From contig RJMB01000019.1 in assembly GCA_003725585.1 (NCBI GenBank), forward strand, positions 1 to 64,000: 64,000 nucleotides of DNA. The letters are read 5' to 3'. This DNA is from Halostreptopolyspora alba. Lineage in GTDB: Bacteria > Actinomycetota > Actinomycetes > Streptosporangiales > Streptosporangiaceae. The position numbers were made by a program, and so were the translations under genes. Each line of letters starts with the position of its first letter. Within the stretch, counting starts at the first letter, position 1. This document shows positions 53,112 through 61,595 of the stretch, in pieces. The notes below the pieces were generated by a model that did no database searches, was not told where the DNA came from, and worked only from the letters and a program-made list of their open reading frames with translations.

Positions 53112-53161
53112 GGAGATGTCGGGAGGGTGGATACGGGAGCGAGGCGAGAGGCGGTGGCGCG

Positions 53162-53686
53162 TCAGGTGCGCCTGGATTTTGGCACCGGTCTTCCCATTGT
53201 GAGTGGCAGGGGTCCCGCTGTGAGGGACCGGTCGCGCGGTGGGATCCCGACCGTGGTCATGAACTCGTGTACCCGCTCGGGTGACGTCATGCCGGTGAGA
53301 GGAAGGTACGGGCGGCTCGCCCGGCGGCCCTGGGTCGACGGGAAGTGACGCGGCCGGCCGGCCGCGTCACACAACGCGAGGGACCGGGTGCGCCCGGGGA
53401 GCACGTAGTACGAGCCCACGTCCGAGAACGGTATCCGGACGATGTAGGTCCCGAGCCTGTAGCGGAACTCGGCGTCGGCCACCTCGAGAACCGGGACGGC
53501 GATGCGGGCGCCGTGCCAGGTCAGCGCGGCCCCGCCGATGATGAGGAGCGTGCCGAGCACGACGCCACCCCATTGCGCCGATGAGAGCGCCACCGTCACG
53601 CCGCCCAGGAGCAGGAGCGCGATCCCGGCACCGATCTCCCCGCGTTTGCGACCCATGGGACAGTTCATACGAACCGGTTCGGGCAT
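53162..53686 (-). CDS. hypothetical two-helix membrane protein, PH-like C-terminus
   Basis: 174 residues. After a basic start (MGRKRGEIGAG) two hydrophobic helices follow ('GIALLLLGGVTVALSSAQWG' and 'VVLGTLLIIGGAALTW'). Then comes a beta-rich region ('VLEVADAEFRYRLGTYIVRI', 'FSDVGSYYVLPGRTRSLAL') like bacterial PH or YdbT-type domains. The ATG at 53686 has GGAGG ten bases upstream. No known function. Confidence 0.6.
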   Translation of the reverse strand: MPEPVRMNCPMGRKRGEIGAGIALLLLGGVTVALSSAQWGGVVLGTLLIIGGAALTWHGARIAVPVLEVADAEFRYRLGTYIVRIPFSDVGSYYVLPGRTRSLALCDAAGRPRHFPSTQGRRASRPYLPLTGMTSPERVHEFMTTVGIPPRDRSLTAGPLPLTMGRPVPKSRRT

Positions 53687-53901
53687 GGGGGTGCGCCTCC
53701 CTCAATCTGGAGCCGGGGAAGGATTGATGAGGGCACCATATCGGCTCGTGGGGTGGCTGGAGGGCGGTTTCCGCCATGTTCTGATCACGTTCTGTCGATC
53801 GTCGGTGAGGGCGGCACCGCCCGCGTCGCGAGCGATGCCGCGGCCGGGAGGAACGCCGGGGCCGAAGGGGCGGACGGCCGACGTGGGTCCCGGTGTGGTG
53901 C

Positions 53902-54213
53902 TCACACGTTCCACCGATCCCCGGGCCTCGCGGTTACGCACGTGGTGATGTACTCGGCTTCCCAATGCCGCTCGCACAGCGTCTCGCCACCCGCGCAGGG
54001 CTCGACGCAGGTGGCTACCGCGCAGCACCGCTCGCCCAGCGCTGCCCTGAACGTACGGAGATGCGAGGTGCAGTGCGGGACCCCCGGGTCGGTGAGCTCG
54101 ATGCAGTCACCCACCGCGCAGACCCGGGAGCCGTTGAGCCATCGGGAGAGTCGGACCCACCACGGCAGCGGAGGCCGTGAGCCGGGAGAGGGGAAGGAGG
54201 TCGCGGCACCCAT
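53902..54213 (-). CDS. small Cys-rich protein, possible zinc-binding
   Basis: 103 residues with two similar Cys/His blocks: 'CAVGDCIELTDPGVPHCTSH' and 'CCAVATCVEPCAGGETLCER' followed by HW. The spacing (Cx4C...Cx2H) suggests a duplicated zinc knuckle. No signal peptide. The ATG at 54213 is the first reasonable start, but the ribosome site is weak. I do not recognise the family. The 213 bases between it and the gene at 53686 hold nothing clear. Confidence 0.45.
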   Translation of the reverse strand: MGAATSFPSPGSRPPLPWWVRLSRWLNGSRVCAVGDCIELTDPGVPHCTSHLRTFRAALGERCCAVATCVEPCAGGETLCERHWEAEYITTCVTARPGDRWNV

Positions 54214-54675
54214 GGCTTCAACGTGCGACAGCGCGGAGCGTGACGCAATGGTGATGGCCGGTGACGGCCGAGTTTCTCTAGAGAGGTTTTCGCGCGAGGC
54301 GTCCGGGAAGTTCGCGATGGTCTCCGGTGACCGGGTGTGACATCGCGTGCCGTGCCGGAACCGCGGGTTCCGGAGAGTGGTGAAACCGGGTTCTCGCCGA
54401 ACCACGGGGGCCTGTCGTTCCTGTCGGCGCGCTGGCCGGGCTAGGGAGGGCCTGCCCCGCGGGAACACGAAACGGCCGCCGTTTTTGTGGGTGTGAGTGA
54501 AAGGAGTGGGGCGCACGTTAGCCAATGTGGGCGGAGTGTGACCAGAGGGGGTGGGCGGAGCCTGGAGCCGCCGTGCGCGCTTCGCGGACACGGCCAAGCG
54601 CGACGCGGGTCGCGGCTCGGTGGTGCCCAAAGCGTTGGGAGGTGGGGCCTTGTGGTGGTGAACTCCCCGGCCGCG
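54214..54675. other. intergenic region, no gene supported
   Basis: 462 bases. It includes a CTCTAGAG palindrome near 54278 and AAACGGC-C-GCCGTTT at 54470-54484 followed by two more Ts, a possible short terminator. Open frames here are shadows of each other with no family features. Confidence 0.4.
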
Positions 54676-55413
54676 TCAACGCCAGGTGCCGAGGGTGGGC
54701 AGCACGGTTCCTTCCTCGGCGGGGCGGACCGCGTCGGCCCCACGGCCCGTGACCCAGGCCGCGATGCCCGAGGCGGGGCCGGTCACAGCGGCGGTCGGCC
54801 CCGTCTGGGCTCCGACCAGCCACTCCCGATCGCGGTCCACTGGCCGTAGCGCGAGTGGGGGCTCCTGGCCGCGCTCCGTCAGCGTTCTCGTGGCGTCGGC
54901 GATGAGCGCGTCGACGACACCGGGTGGGATGTCCTCGAAGGTCACGCCATAGTCCAGGTCGGTCGTGTGCACCCAGACCTCCAGGCAACGCATCCACGGG
55001 ATCGTGCTCGCGGGGATGGTGCCCCACAGCCCGCTCGCCTCGACGGTCACGTCCCACCGTTCGTCGGGGAACGCCTCCATGTCATCCGACAGCCGCGCCA
55101 TGCTGTCGTGGACGAGGCTTCGCAGCTCGGCGGGGCTCAGCCGCGCGTCTCGCTCGATCTCCAAGTCGCGTTCCTCGCGGCTCGGGTACATCGGAGTCCT
55201 CTCGTCGGTGCGCGCCCAGTGCAGCAGGCGCCCCAACCCGCGCGCGTTCGCCCCGAGGTGGGCGAGGACGTGACGGCGGGACCATCCCGGAAGTCGGCTC
55301 GGGGCGTCCAGCCCCGCGTCGTCCAGGGTGGCGAGAAGGTTGGTGAACCGGGCGTTGCCCTCCTGCGCCCACCGCAGCGCGCTGCTCACCGGTGGGATCT
55401 CCGCGTTGGTCAT
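54676..55413 (-). CDS. maleylpyruvate isomerase family mycothiol-dependent enzyme
   Basis: 245 residues. N-terminal MDMPI-type helical domain: 'LDAPSRLPGWSRRHVLAHLG' (metal His) and 'IPWMRCLEVWVHTTDLDYGV' (second His). The C-terminal domain is of the SCP2-like MDMPI_C kind ('LVGAQTGPTAAVTGPASGIA' and 'AWVTGRG'). The family isomerises maleylpyruvate or acts on related substrates with mycothiol. The ATG at 55413 was chosen over 55458 because the family starts at 'SSALRWAQEGNARF'. Confidence 0.8.
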   Translation of the reverse strand: MTNAEIPPVSSALRWAQEGNARFTNLLATLDDAGLDAPSRLPGWSRRHVLAHLGANARGLGRLLHWARTDERTPMYPSREERDLEIERDARLSPAELRSLVHDSMARLSDDMEAFPDERWDVTVEASGLWGTIPASTIPWMRCLEVWVHTTDLDYGVTFEDIPPGVVDALIADATRTLTERGQEPPLALRPVDRDREWLVGAQTGPTAAVTGPASGIAAWVTGRGADAVRPAEEGTVLPTLGTWR

Positions 55414-55520
55414 GGCGGACAGCCTCCACCGTGTGGCCGGAGATGGCAAGACCGTCACCCTCGTCTTGTTATGTGAGACGGAGATTCCGAAATAAGAGAC
55501 GAGGGGCTAGGGTCGCCGTT

Positions 55521-56285
55521 ATGCGAACACAGTCCTGGGACGCCGAGCTGTACGACACCCGCCATTCCTTCGTCGCGGCGTACGGGGCCGAGCTGCTGGC
55601 GCTGCTCGACGCGCGGCCGGGGGAACGCGTCCTGGACGCCGGATGCGGCACCGGAGAGCACGTCGCCGAACTTCGTGACCGAGGGGTACACGCGGTCGGG
55701 GTGGACGCCAGCCCCGAGATGGCGCGGCGGGCGCGGGAGCGGTTCCCGGGCGTCGACGTCTCGGTCGCCGACCTCCGCGAACCGGCTGAGGTCCCCACGC
55801 CCGCCGGTTACGACGCCGTGTTCAGCAACGCCGTGCTGCACTGGATCCCGGAGGCCCGGCGCGTCGCCGACGCGCTGTTCGCGGCGCTGCGCCCCGGCGG
55901 GCGGTTCGTCGCCGAACTGGGCGGGGCGGGAAACATCGCCACGATCGACACCCGGGCCCGCCGGCTGCGCGCCGAACTGAGCCTGGACGAGCCGGTGTCG
56001 CCGTGGTACTTCCCCACGATCGCGGGGTACGCCTCGGTCCTGGAAGGGGCCGGTTTCGACGTCACGGGGGGATGGCTGTTCGACCGGCCCACCCGGCTCG
56101 ACGGTGACGACGGGCTGCGTACCTGGATCCGGGGGTTCGCCGGCCACCTGCTCACCGGGGTGGGCGATACCGACGCGTTCCTCGCCGAACTGGAGGAGCG
56201 GCTGCGGCCCTCGCTGTACCACGACGGAACATGGTGGGCGGACTACCGGAGGCTGCGGGTGACGGCCACGCGCCCGGCCGACTGA
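55521..56285 (+). CDS. class I SAM methyltransferase (trans-aconitate type)
   Basis: 254 residues. SAM motif 'VLDAGCGTGEHVAELRDRGV', then 'VGVDASPEMARRARERFPGV' and 'YDAVFSNAVLHWIPEARRVA', close to trans-aconitate 2-methyltransferase and related small-acid methylases. The ATG at 55521 has GAGGGG upstream. Divergent from the isomerase gene with a 107-bp gap. Confidence 0.8.
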   Translation: MRTQSWDAELYDTRHSFVAAYGAELLALLDARPGERVLDAGCGTGEHVAELRDRGVHAVGVDASPEMARRARERFPGVDVSVADLREPAEVPTPAGYDAVFSNAVLHWIPEARRVADALFAALRPGGRFVAELGGAGNIATIDTRARRLRAELSLDEPVSPWYFPTIAGYASVLEGAGFDVTGGWLFDRPTRLDGDDGLRTWIRGFAGHLLTGVGDTDAFLAELEERLRPSLYHDGTWWADYRRLRVTATRPAD

Positions 56286-56320
56286 GCGCGGCCGCCCGCC
56301 GGGCACGTGGGCCGGTGCCG

Positions 56321-57046
56321 TCAGTGCTGGACGACGAAGATCCCGTGGTCCGCCGGGCCGATCGGGAGCGCGGTCAGGCCGTGCTCGGCGGTCTCCTCGG
56401 AGAGGCGCTCGGGAGTCAGCGTCCACCAGTCGTAGCTGACGACCGTCTCCCGCGTCTGGGTGAACGGCCCGCTCACCGTGTAGGTCATGGTCCAGGTGAG
56501 CCGGTCCTCGCCGGCGGGTTCGGCCCGGGCCCAGCCCTCGTAGCGGTTGCGGCCGACGGTGATGTCGGCCATCCGCGACCGTGGGAGGGTTTCGGGGGTG
56601 AACGGCGGCGCCAGGTTGGCGACGGCGACCCCACCGAGTGAAAGACGCTCCGAGACCAGCGTCCACAGGCGCGCGCGTTCCTCGGGTGGGAAGTGGCCCA
56701 GGACGTTCATCAGGACGAAGGCCCGCACCGTGTCCGGGAGCTCGGCGTCGAGCAGGCCGCAGGGAAGCACCGTGACGCGCTCACGTGGACCCGCCTCCCC
56801 GAGGATCCGAGCGAACAGGGCGGAACGCATGGCGAGTGAGGGCTCGACGGCCAGGATCTCCTCACCGGGGATCGCGTCGTCGATGAGCGGCACCGCGTGG
56901 CCGCTGCCGGCTCCCACGTCGACGACGGGTCCCCGGGCCTCCCCGGCGCGCTTGAGCGCTTCGGGGAGCAGCGCCCCGGGCCCGTCCCACCAGGGGGCGA
57001 TCATCATGTCGATGAACTCGGCGGATTTCTCGTAGTAGTCGGACAC
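56321..57046 (-). CDS. class I SAM methyltransferase
   Basis: 241 residues. 'PVVDVGAGSGHAVPLIDDAI', 'EEILAVEPSLAMRSALFAR' and 'VRAFVLMNVLGHFPPEERAR' mark a Methyltransf_25-type fold, and the C-terminal half is beta-rich ('RLTWTMTYTVSGPFTQTRET'). The ATG at 57046 follows GAAGGAGG. It diverges from the metallophore cluster, with the Zur-type box (57129-57148) in the shared promoter, so it may belong to that regulon. Confidence 0.75.
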   Translation of the reverse strand: MSDYYEKSAEFIDMMIAPWWDGPGALLPEALKRAGEARGPVVDVGAGSGHAVPLIDDAIPGEEILAVEPSLAMRSALFARILGEAGPRERVTVLPCGLLDAELPDTVRAFVLMNVLGHFPPEERARLWTLVSERLSLGGVAVANLAPPFTPETLPRSRMADITVGRNRYEGWARAEPAGEDRLTWTMTYTVSGPFTQTRETVVSYDWWTLTPERLSEETAEHGLTALPIGPADHGIFVVQH

Positions 57047-57128
57047 GGAACCTCCTTCGCGGCGCCCGCCTCGATCCCGGTCGGCGTCGAGGTGGTGCCG
57101 GGTTCGTGGGCACTGGCGGCATGGTTAT

Positions 57129-57148
57129 GGAAATGATTATCGTTATCC
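57129..57148. promoter_or_regulatory. Zur/Fur-type box 1
   Basis: GGAAATGATTATCGTTATCC contains AATGAT-T-ATCGTT, a near 6-1-6 palindrome, and matches 15 of 19 bases of the E. coli Fur consensus. TGGAAATGATTATCG matches 12 of 15 of the Streptomyces Zur box as I recall it. Since high-GC actinobacteria use IdeR/DmdR-type boxes for iron, Zur is the likelier regulator. Confidence 0.65.
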
Positions 57149-57194
57149 TATACGCTGCTCGTGCCCATGTTCCAGCGGACCGCGGAGGATTTCG

Positions 57195-57266
57195 GTGTCG
57201 GAAGCCCAGTACGTAGCGGCCATCGGCGCGGGCGCGTTCCGCTCGCGGGGACGTGGCCAACGATGA
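57195..57266 (+). CDS. 23-codon leader ORF coupled to the methyltransferase
   Basis: GTG at 57195, with an ideal GGAGG six to seven bases upstream, begins MSEAQYVAAIG. The ORF ends at TGA 57264-57266, overlapping the methyltransferase ATG (57263) as ATGA. It may be a translational-coupling leader or the remnant of a longer gene. No function recognised. Confidence 0.45.
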   Translation: MSEAQYVAAIGAGAFRSRGRGQR

Positions 57267-58390
57267 GCGCGCCTCTGGGTTGCTCGGTCGCCGACGCCGC
57301 GCACCGCGCCGGTCTGCGCGCCGCCGGTAACGTGGACCGCTCGCTGTCCCCCGAACTGGTACGCCGGCTTGACCTGGCGGTGCTGCGCGGAATCGGCGCG
57401 CTGTTGCAGCCCGTGATCGGCGCCGACCCCCCACGGGCGTGGACCGGCGACGAGGTCGCCGACGCGTTCGCCGCGGCGCCCCGGCACCGCTGGATCCTCG
57501 GGCACTGGATGGCCGCGCTGGCCACAGAAGGGTTGGCCCGGCGCGACGGCGAGGCGTACCGCGCCGGGCCACGGATCCGCCGCCGGGACCTCGCGGCGGC
57601 CCGACGCGACATCCGCGACGCTCCCGCGAAGTTGGGGTTCCCCCCGGAGCTCGGCGACTACCTCACCCGTACTCTCGGGGAGCTTCCCCGACTGCTGCGG
57701 GACGAGGTCAGCGCGCAGGCCCTGCTCTTCCCGGGTGCGGACCTCGCCACCGCGGAGGCGGTGTACCACCGCAACCCGGTCAGCCGCTACCTAAACGCCG
57801 CGGCCGCCACGTCGGTGCGTGCGGTCCTCCCCGCGGGAACGGGCCGCACGCGTGTCCTGGAACTGGGGGCGGGGATCGGCGCCACCACAGCGGACCTGCT
57901 CCCCGTTCTCGCGGGACGCGACACCGACTACCTCTACACCGACCTCTCCCCGTTCTTCCTGGACATGGCGCGTGAACGGTTCGCCGCCCACCCGTTCCTG
58001 CGTTTCGGTGTCCTCGACTTCGTCACCGACCTGCCGGGACTCGCCGGGCAGGACCCGTTCGACCTCGTGGTGGCCGCGAACACGGCGCACAACGCGCCGC
58101 ACGTCCCCCGGCTGCTCGCCCGGATCGGCGACCTGCTCACACCCGACGGGGTCTTGCTCCTCGTCGAGACCTGCCACGAACACCACCAGTCACTGACCTC
58201 GATGCCCTTCCTGCTGTCCGGCGGCGCCGCGCCTCGGGACACGCGGCGGGGCAGCCGACGCACGTACCTGACCCGCGAGGAGTGGGTGGCGGCGCTGCGC
58301 GACGCGGGAATGCGCGTGCGCGTGGACCTGCCGCCGCCGGGTGACCCGATGGGGGCCCTCTCCCAGCGGGTGATCCTCGCCTCCCGTTGA
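57263..58390 (+). CDS. SAM methyltransferase of the NRPS cluster
   Basis: 375 residues: an N-terminal helical region ('LDLAVLRGIGALLQPVIG', 'HWMAALATEGLARRDGEAYR'), then the SAM domain ('RVLELGAGIGATTADLLPVL', 'YLYTDLSPFFLDMARERFAA', 'DLVVAANTAHNAPHVPRLLA'). The C-terminal end is 'YLTREEWVAALRDAGMRVRV'. The layout matches C-methyltransferase domains of yersiniabactin/pyochelin-type synthetases, here free-standing. A paralog is cut by the right window edge. The ATG at 57263 is coupled to the leader ORF; a GTG at 57161 in the same frame is less likely. Confidence 0.75.
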   Translation: MSAPLGCSVADAAHRAGLRAAGNVDRSLSPELVRRLDLAVLRGIGALLQPVIGADPPRAWTGDEVADAFAAAPRHRWILGHWMAALATEGLARRDGEAYRAGPRIRRRDLAAARRDIRDAPAKLGFPPELGDYLTRTLGELPRLLRDEVSAQALLFPGADLATAEAVYHRNPVSRYLNAAAATSVRAVLPAGTGRTRVLELGAGIGATTADLLPVLAGRDTDYLYTDLSPFFLDMARERFAAHPFLRFGVLDFVTDLPGLAGQDPFDLVVAANTAHNAPHVPRLLARIGDLLTPDGVLLLVETCHEHHQSLTSMPFLLSGGAAPRDTRRGSRRTYLTREEWVAALRDAGMRVRVDLPPPGDPMGALSQRVILASR

Positions 58391-58414
58391 TCCTGATCCG
58401 AATCGGAGCCGCTG

Positions 58415-60427
58415 ATGAACTCTCCCGTCACCCCCACGTCCCAGTCCGGTTCCGCCGAGGAGTCTTCCGACCCCGAGGCGGTCGACCGGCTACTCGCCCG
58501 GATCTGGGCGGAGCTTCTCGGACTCGACCCCGGCGACATAACCCCCGATTCCAGCTTCCTGCGCCTGGGCGGTGACTCCGTCCTGGCGGTGCGGATGGCG
58601 GCGCTCGTGCGTACGCGGGTGTCGGTGGTGCTGGAGTTGTCCGACGTGACCGTTGACGTGACCTTCGCCGAGCTCTCCGAGGTGGTCCGGCGCCGGTCCG
58701 CCGAGGGGGCGGACGCGGGGCGCGCCAGCGAGGTGCCCATCGAGGTGGAGCCACGCGCCGACCGCACCGCGCCGTTCCCGCTCATGCCACTCCAGCAGGG
58801 ATACTTCGTCGGCCAGCAGGGCGGGTGGGAGCTCTCCTACGACTCCGCGCACTTCTACGGGGACGTGGGGCTCACCGGGGTGGACGGCGAGGAGGCCGTG
58901 GACGCGCTGACCGACGCGGTCGAACGGCTGGCCGAACACCAGCCCACGCTGCGCGCCCGGGTGGACCCCGAGGGTCGGCAGTACGTCCTGCCGCCCGAAG
59001 CCCCCGGTGCGGTGCCCGAGGTCCGGGTGTACGACCTGCGTGACTCCCCCGAGAACGAGGTGACGGACACGCTGACCCGCACCCGCTCGGAGATGAGCAC
59101 CACGGGACCCGACCCGGTGCGGGGGCCGGGGGTGGACGTGCGGATCACCCTGTTGCCCGGTGACCGGGCCCGGCTGCACACGGCGATGAGCCTGCTGGTC
59201 TTCGACGGCTGGTCGGCCACCGTGCTCAACCGCGAGCTGCTCACGCTCTCCGCGGACTGGAACGCGGTGCTCCCGCCCCTGGAGATCGACTTCGGTGACT
59301 ACGTGGCGGCCCTGGAGCGGCTCCCCTCCACCGAGGCGTGGACAGCGGACCGTGACTGGTGGTGGTCGCGGCTGGACACCCTTCCCGACCCGCCGGCCCT
59401 ACCGCTGCGCACCGATCCCAAGGACATCCAGCCCACACTGATGGCCACGCGCGAGCGGCACCTGTCGCCGGAGCGATGGGCGGCGCTGCGGGACGCGTGC
59501 GCCCGGCACGACGTCACCCCGTCGGCCGCGATGCTCGCGGCGTTCGCCGTGGTGCTGGGGCGTTGGGCGGGCCACCGCTCGCTGCTGCTCAACTCGTTGC
59601 AGCTCAACCGGTTGCCGCTGCACCCGGATATCCACAGGGTTGTGGGCGCCTTCGCCTCCACCATGCTGGTCCCGGTGGAGCTGCCGACCAGAGCCACGTT
59701 CGCCACCATCGCCGCGGAGACCCAGCGCGTCTTCGGGGAGCACGCGACACACAACCTGGTCTCCGGGGTGGAGGTGTCGCGCGAGCTGGCCCGGCGCCGG
59801 GGCACGACGCGCCCCGTGGGGCCGGTGGTGTTCCAGAGCACCCTGGGCATGGACGCCGCGATCGGCGAGACCCAGCCCTCCTCGGCCGGGCCGCTGGGGG
59901 AGGTCTCGTTCGGCGACTTCTACCACCAGCTCCGCACCCCCCAGGTCGCGATCGAGGCCCGAGTCTATGAGCTGGCGGGCGGCATGGCGGTCGTGTTCTC
60001 CTACGTGGAAGAGCTGTTCGCCCCCGAACACGTCGACGCCGCCTTCGCCGACATGTTCGGCCTGGTGGAGTCGCTCGCGGACGGGACCGGATGGGACACC
60101 CCGGTCGAGCTCCCCGACGAGGTGGCGGCGCCACGGGACGGACTGCGCATCGGCCAGCTCGACGCGGAGCGAGCCACCGCCGACACCGGGCCGCTCCGTG
60201 ACGGCCTCGAACGCGACCTCGCCGAGATCTGGGAGGAGCTGCTCGACACCCCGATCCTGGACCGGGGCACGGACTTCTTCCACGTCGGCGGCGACTCGCT
60301 GCTGGTGGTGCGGGTGCTGTCCCGGCTCGCCCAGCGGACCGGGCTGACGGTGGGTGTGCGCGACTTCCTGGACGCCCCCACGGTCGCGGGGCTGGCCGCC
60401 GCCGCGCGGAACGGCGTTTCACGGTGA
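58415..60427 (+). CDS. NRPS protein, PCP-Cy-PCP, no adenylation domain
   Basis: 670 residues. The first carrier domain ('SSFLRLGGDSVLAVRMAALV', Ser about 53) is followed by a heterocyclisation-type condensation domain ('APFPLMPLQQGYFVGQQ' to about residue 560). A second carrier ends the chain ('DFFHVGGDSLLVVRVLSRLA', Ser about 629). The Cy active motif DxxxxD reads SLLVFD, so its first Asp is Ser. The order PCP-Cy-PCP equals the C-terminal half of yersiniabactin HMWP2. Amino acids must be loaded by an adenylation domain encoded elsewhere. It overlaps the next gene by GTGA. Confidence 0.82.
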   Translation: MNSPVTPTSQSGSAEESSDPEAVDRLLARIWAELLGLDPGDITPDSSFLRLGGDSVLAVRMAALVRTRVSVVLELSDVTVDVTFAELSEVVRRRSAEGADAGRASEVPIEVEPRADRTAPFPLMPLQQGYFVGQQGGWELSYDSAHFYGDVGLTGVDGEEAVDALTDAVERLAEHQPTLRARVDPEGRQYVLPPEAPGAVPEVRVYDLRDSPENEVTDTLTRTRSEMSTTGPDPVRGPGVDVRITLLPGDRARLHTAMSLLVFDGWSATVLNRELLTLSADWNAVLPPLEIDFGDYVAALERLPSTEAWTADRDWWWSRLDTLPDPPALPLRTDPKDIQPTLMATRERHLSPERWAALRDACARHDVTPSAAMLAAFAVVLGRWAGHRSLLLNSLQLNRLPLHPDIHRVVGAFASTMLVPVELPTRATFATIAAETQRVFGEHATHNLVSGVEVSRELARRRGTTRPVGPVVFQSTLGMDAAIGETQPSSAGPLGEVSFGDFYHQLRTPQVAIEARVYELAGGMAVVFSYVEELFAPEHVDAAFADMFGLVESLADGTGWDTPVELPDEVAAPRDGLRIGQLDAERATADTGPLRDGLERDLAEIWEELLDTPILDRGTDFFHVGGDSLLVVRVLSRLAQRTGLTVGVRDFLDAPTVAGLAAAARNGVSR

Positions 60428-61524
60428 GCGCGGAACGCGAAAGCGGAACCATCGGGGTCCTGGGCGGCTCGGGCACGGTTGGGCGCGTCGCGGTGAACCG
60501 CCTCGCCGAGGCCGGGACGGGCTCGCTGCGTGTCGGCGCCCGCGATGTCGAGCGGGCCCGCGCGGCGGTGCGAGAGGCTGGCGTGGCGGCCTCCCGGGCG
60601 CGGGTGCTCGGCGTCGACCTGCGTGATCCGGCCCAGCTCGCCGCGTTCTGCTCGGGATGCTCCGTCGTGGTCAACTGCGCGGGCCCGTCCTACCAGGTGT
60701 TGGACACGGTGGCCCGCGCCGCTCTCGCCGCGGGAGCGGACTATGTCGACGCCGCCGGGGACACGGTGGCGATGCGGGCCCTGAGCGCCGAAGCTCCCAC
60801 GGAGCTGGAGACACGCTCGGCGGTGTTCTCGGCGGGCCTCATGCCGGGGCTGTCCGGCCTGCTGCCGCGGCTGCTGGCCGAGGACGGGCCGCTGGAACGG
60901 CTGGACACCTACGTCGGCGGCGCCGCGGCGATCGGGCCTCTCTCGGCCGTCGACGCGCTGCTCACCCGGGGACCCGGCTTCGGAACGGCGCTCGCGGCGT
61001 GGCGTGGCGGCGCCGTGGTCCCCAACGCGCTCTCACCGCTGCGCTCGGTGGCACTACCGGGGTTCCGGGGCCGGGTGCACGCCTGGCCGTTCCTCTCGGC
61101 CGAAGCGGAGGAGCTCGCCGCCACACTGGGCGTTGATGAGCTGCGTAACTACACGGTCTACGTCTCGGAGCGGATTCCCGAGGCGCTGGCGGGCGCCTGG
61201 GCGCGCGACGACGTGCCGATCGAGGAGCACGTTCCCTCGGTGGTGGCCGCGGCCGACGCTGATGTCGCCGTCGGCGGGCCGTGGTACACCCTGCTCTTCC
61301 ACGCCCGCCCCCGCGACCGTGACCGTTCCGGCCCGACACGGCTGATCCTGCGCACACCCGACTCCTACGCCCTGAGCGGGGTGGTCGCCGCGCTGGCCGC
61401 CCGCTCCCTGGTCGAGGGAGGCGTGCCACCGGGCACGCACGCCGCCGCGGACGTACTGGATCCGCGTCGAACACTGGATGACCTCGTCGCGGACGCCCTG
61501 GTCGACGAGGTCGACCTGGGGTGA
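60424..61524 (+). CDS. saccharopine-dehydrogenase-like NAD(P)-dependent reductase
   Basis: 366 residues. The N-terminal Rossmann loop is 'TIGVLGGSGTVGRVAVNRLA', followed by 'VVVNCAGPSYQVLDTVARAA', 'GADYVDAAGDTVAMRAL' and 'VFSAGLMPGLSGLLPRLLAE', as in saccharopine dehydrogenase-like reductases. In the cluster it may reduce a thiazoline/imine of the peptide, the role held by thiazolinyl imide reductases in yersiniabactin and pyochelin pathways, although those belong to a different reductase family. The GTG at 60424 overlaps the NRPS stop. Confidence 0.75.
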   Translation: MSAERESGTIGVLGGSGTVGRVAVNRLAEAGTGSLRVGARDVERARAAVREAGVAASRARVLGVDLRDPAQLAAFCSGCSVVVNCAGPSYQVLDTVARAALAAGADYVDAAGDTVAMRALSAEAPTELETRSAVFSAGLMPGLSGLLPRLLAEDGPLERLDTYVGGAAAIGPLSAVDALLTRGPGFGTALAAWRGGAVVPNALSPLRSVALPGFRGRVHAWPFLSAEAEELAATLGVDELRNYTVYVSERIPEALAGAWARDDVPIEEHVPSVVAAADADVAVGGPWYTLLFHARPRDRDRSGPTRLILRTPDSYALSGVVAALAARSLVEGGVPPGTHAAADVLDPRRTLDDLVADALVDEVDLG

Positions 61525-61595
61525 ACGGCCCGGTCCCGTGGTCCCGGGTGCCCGCCGTGGTGGCGGTCGGCCAGGGCCGCGCCGGCCGCCGGGTC

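Noticed and set aside
53127-53348. 73-residue plus-strand frame downstream of the CRP-type site.
   Set aside because: It lies antisense within the end of the minus-strand membrane-protein gene, with no family resemblance. The CRP site is better explained by the rhomboid gene.
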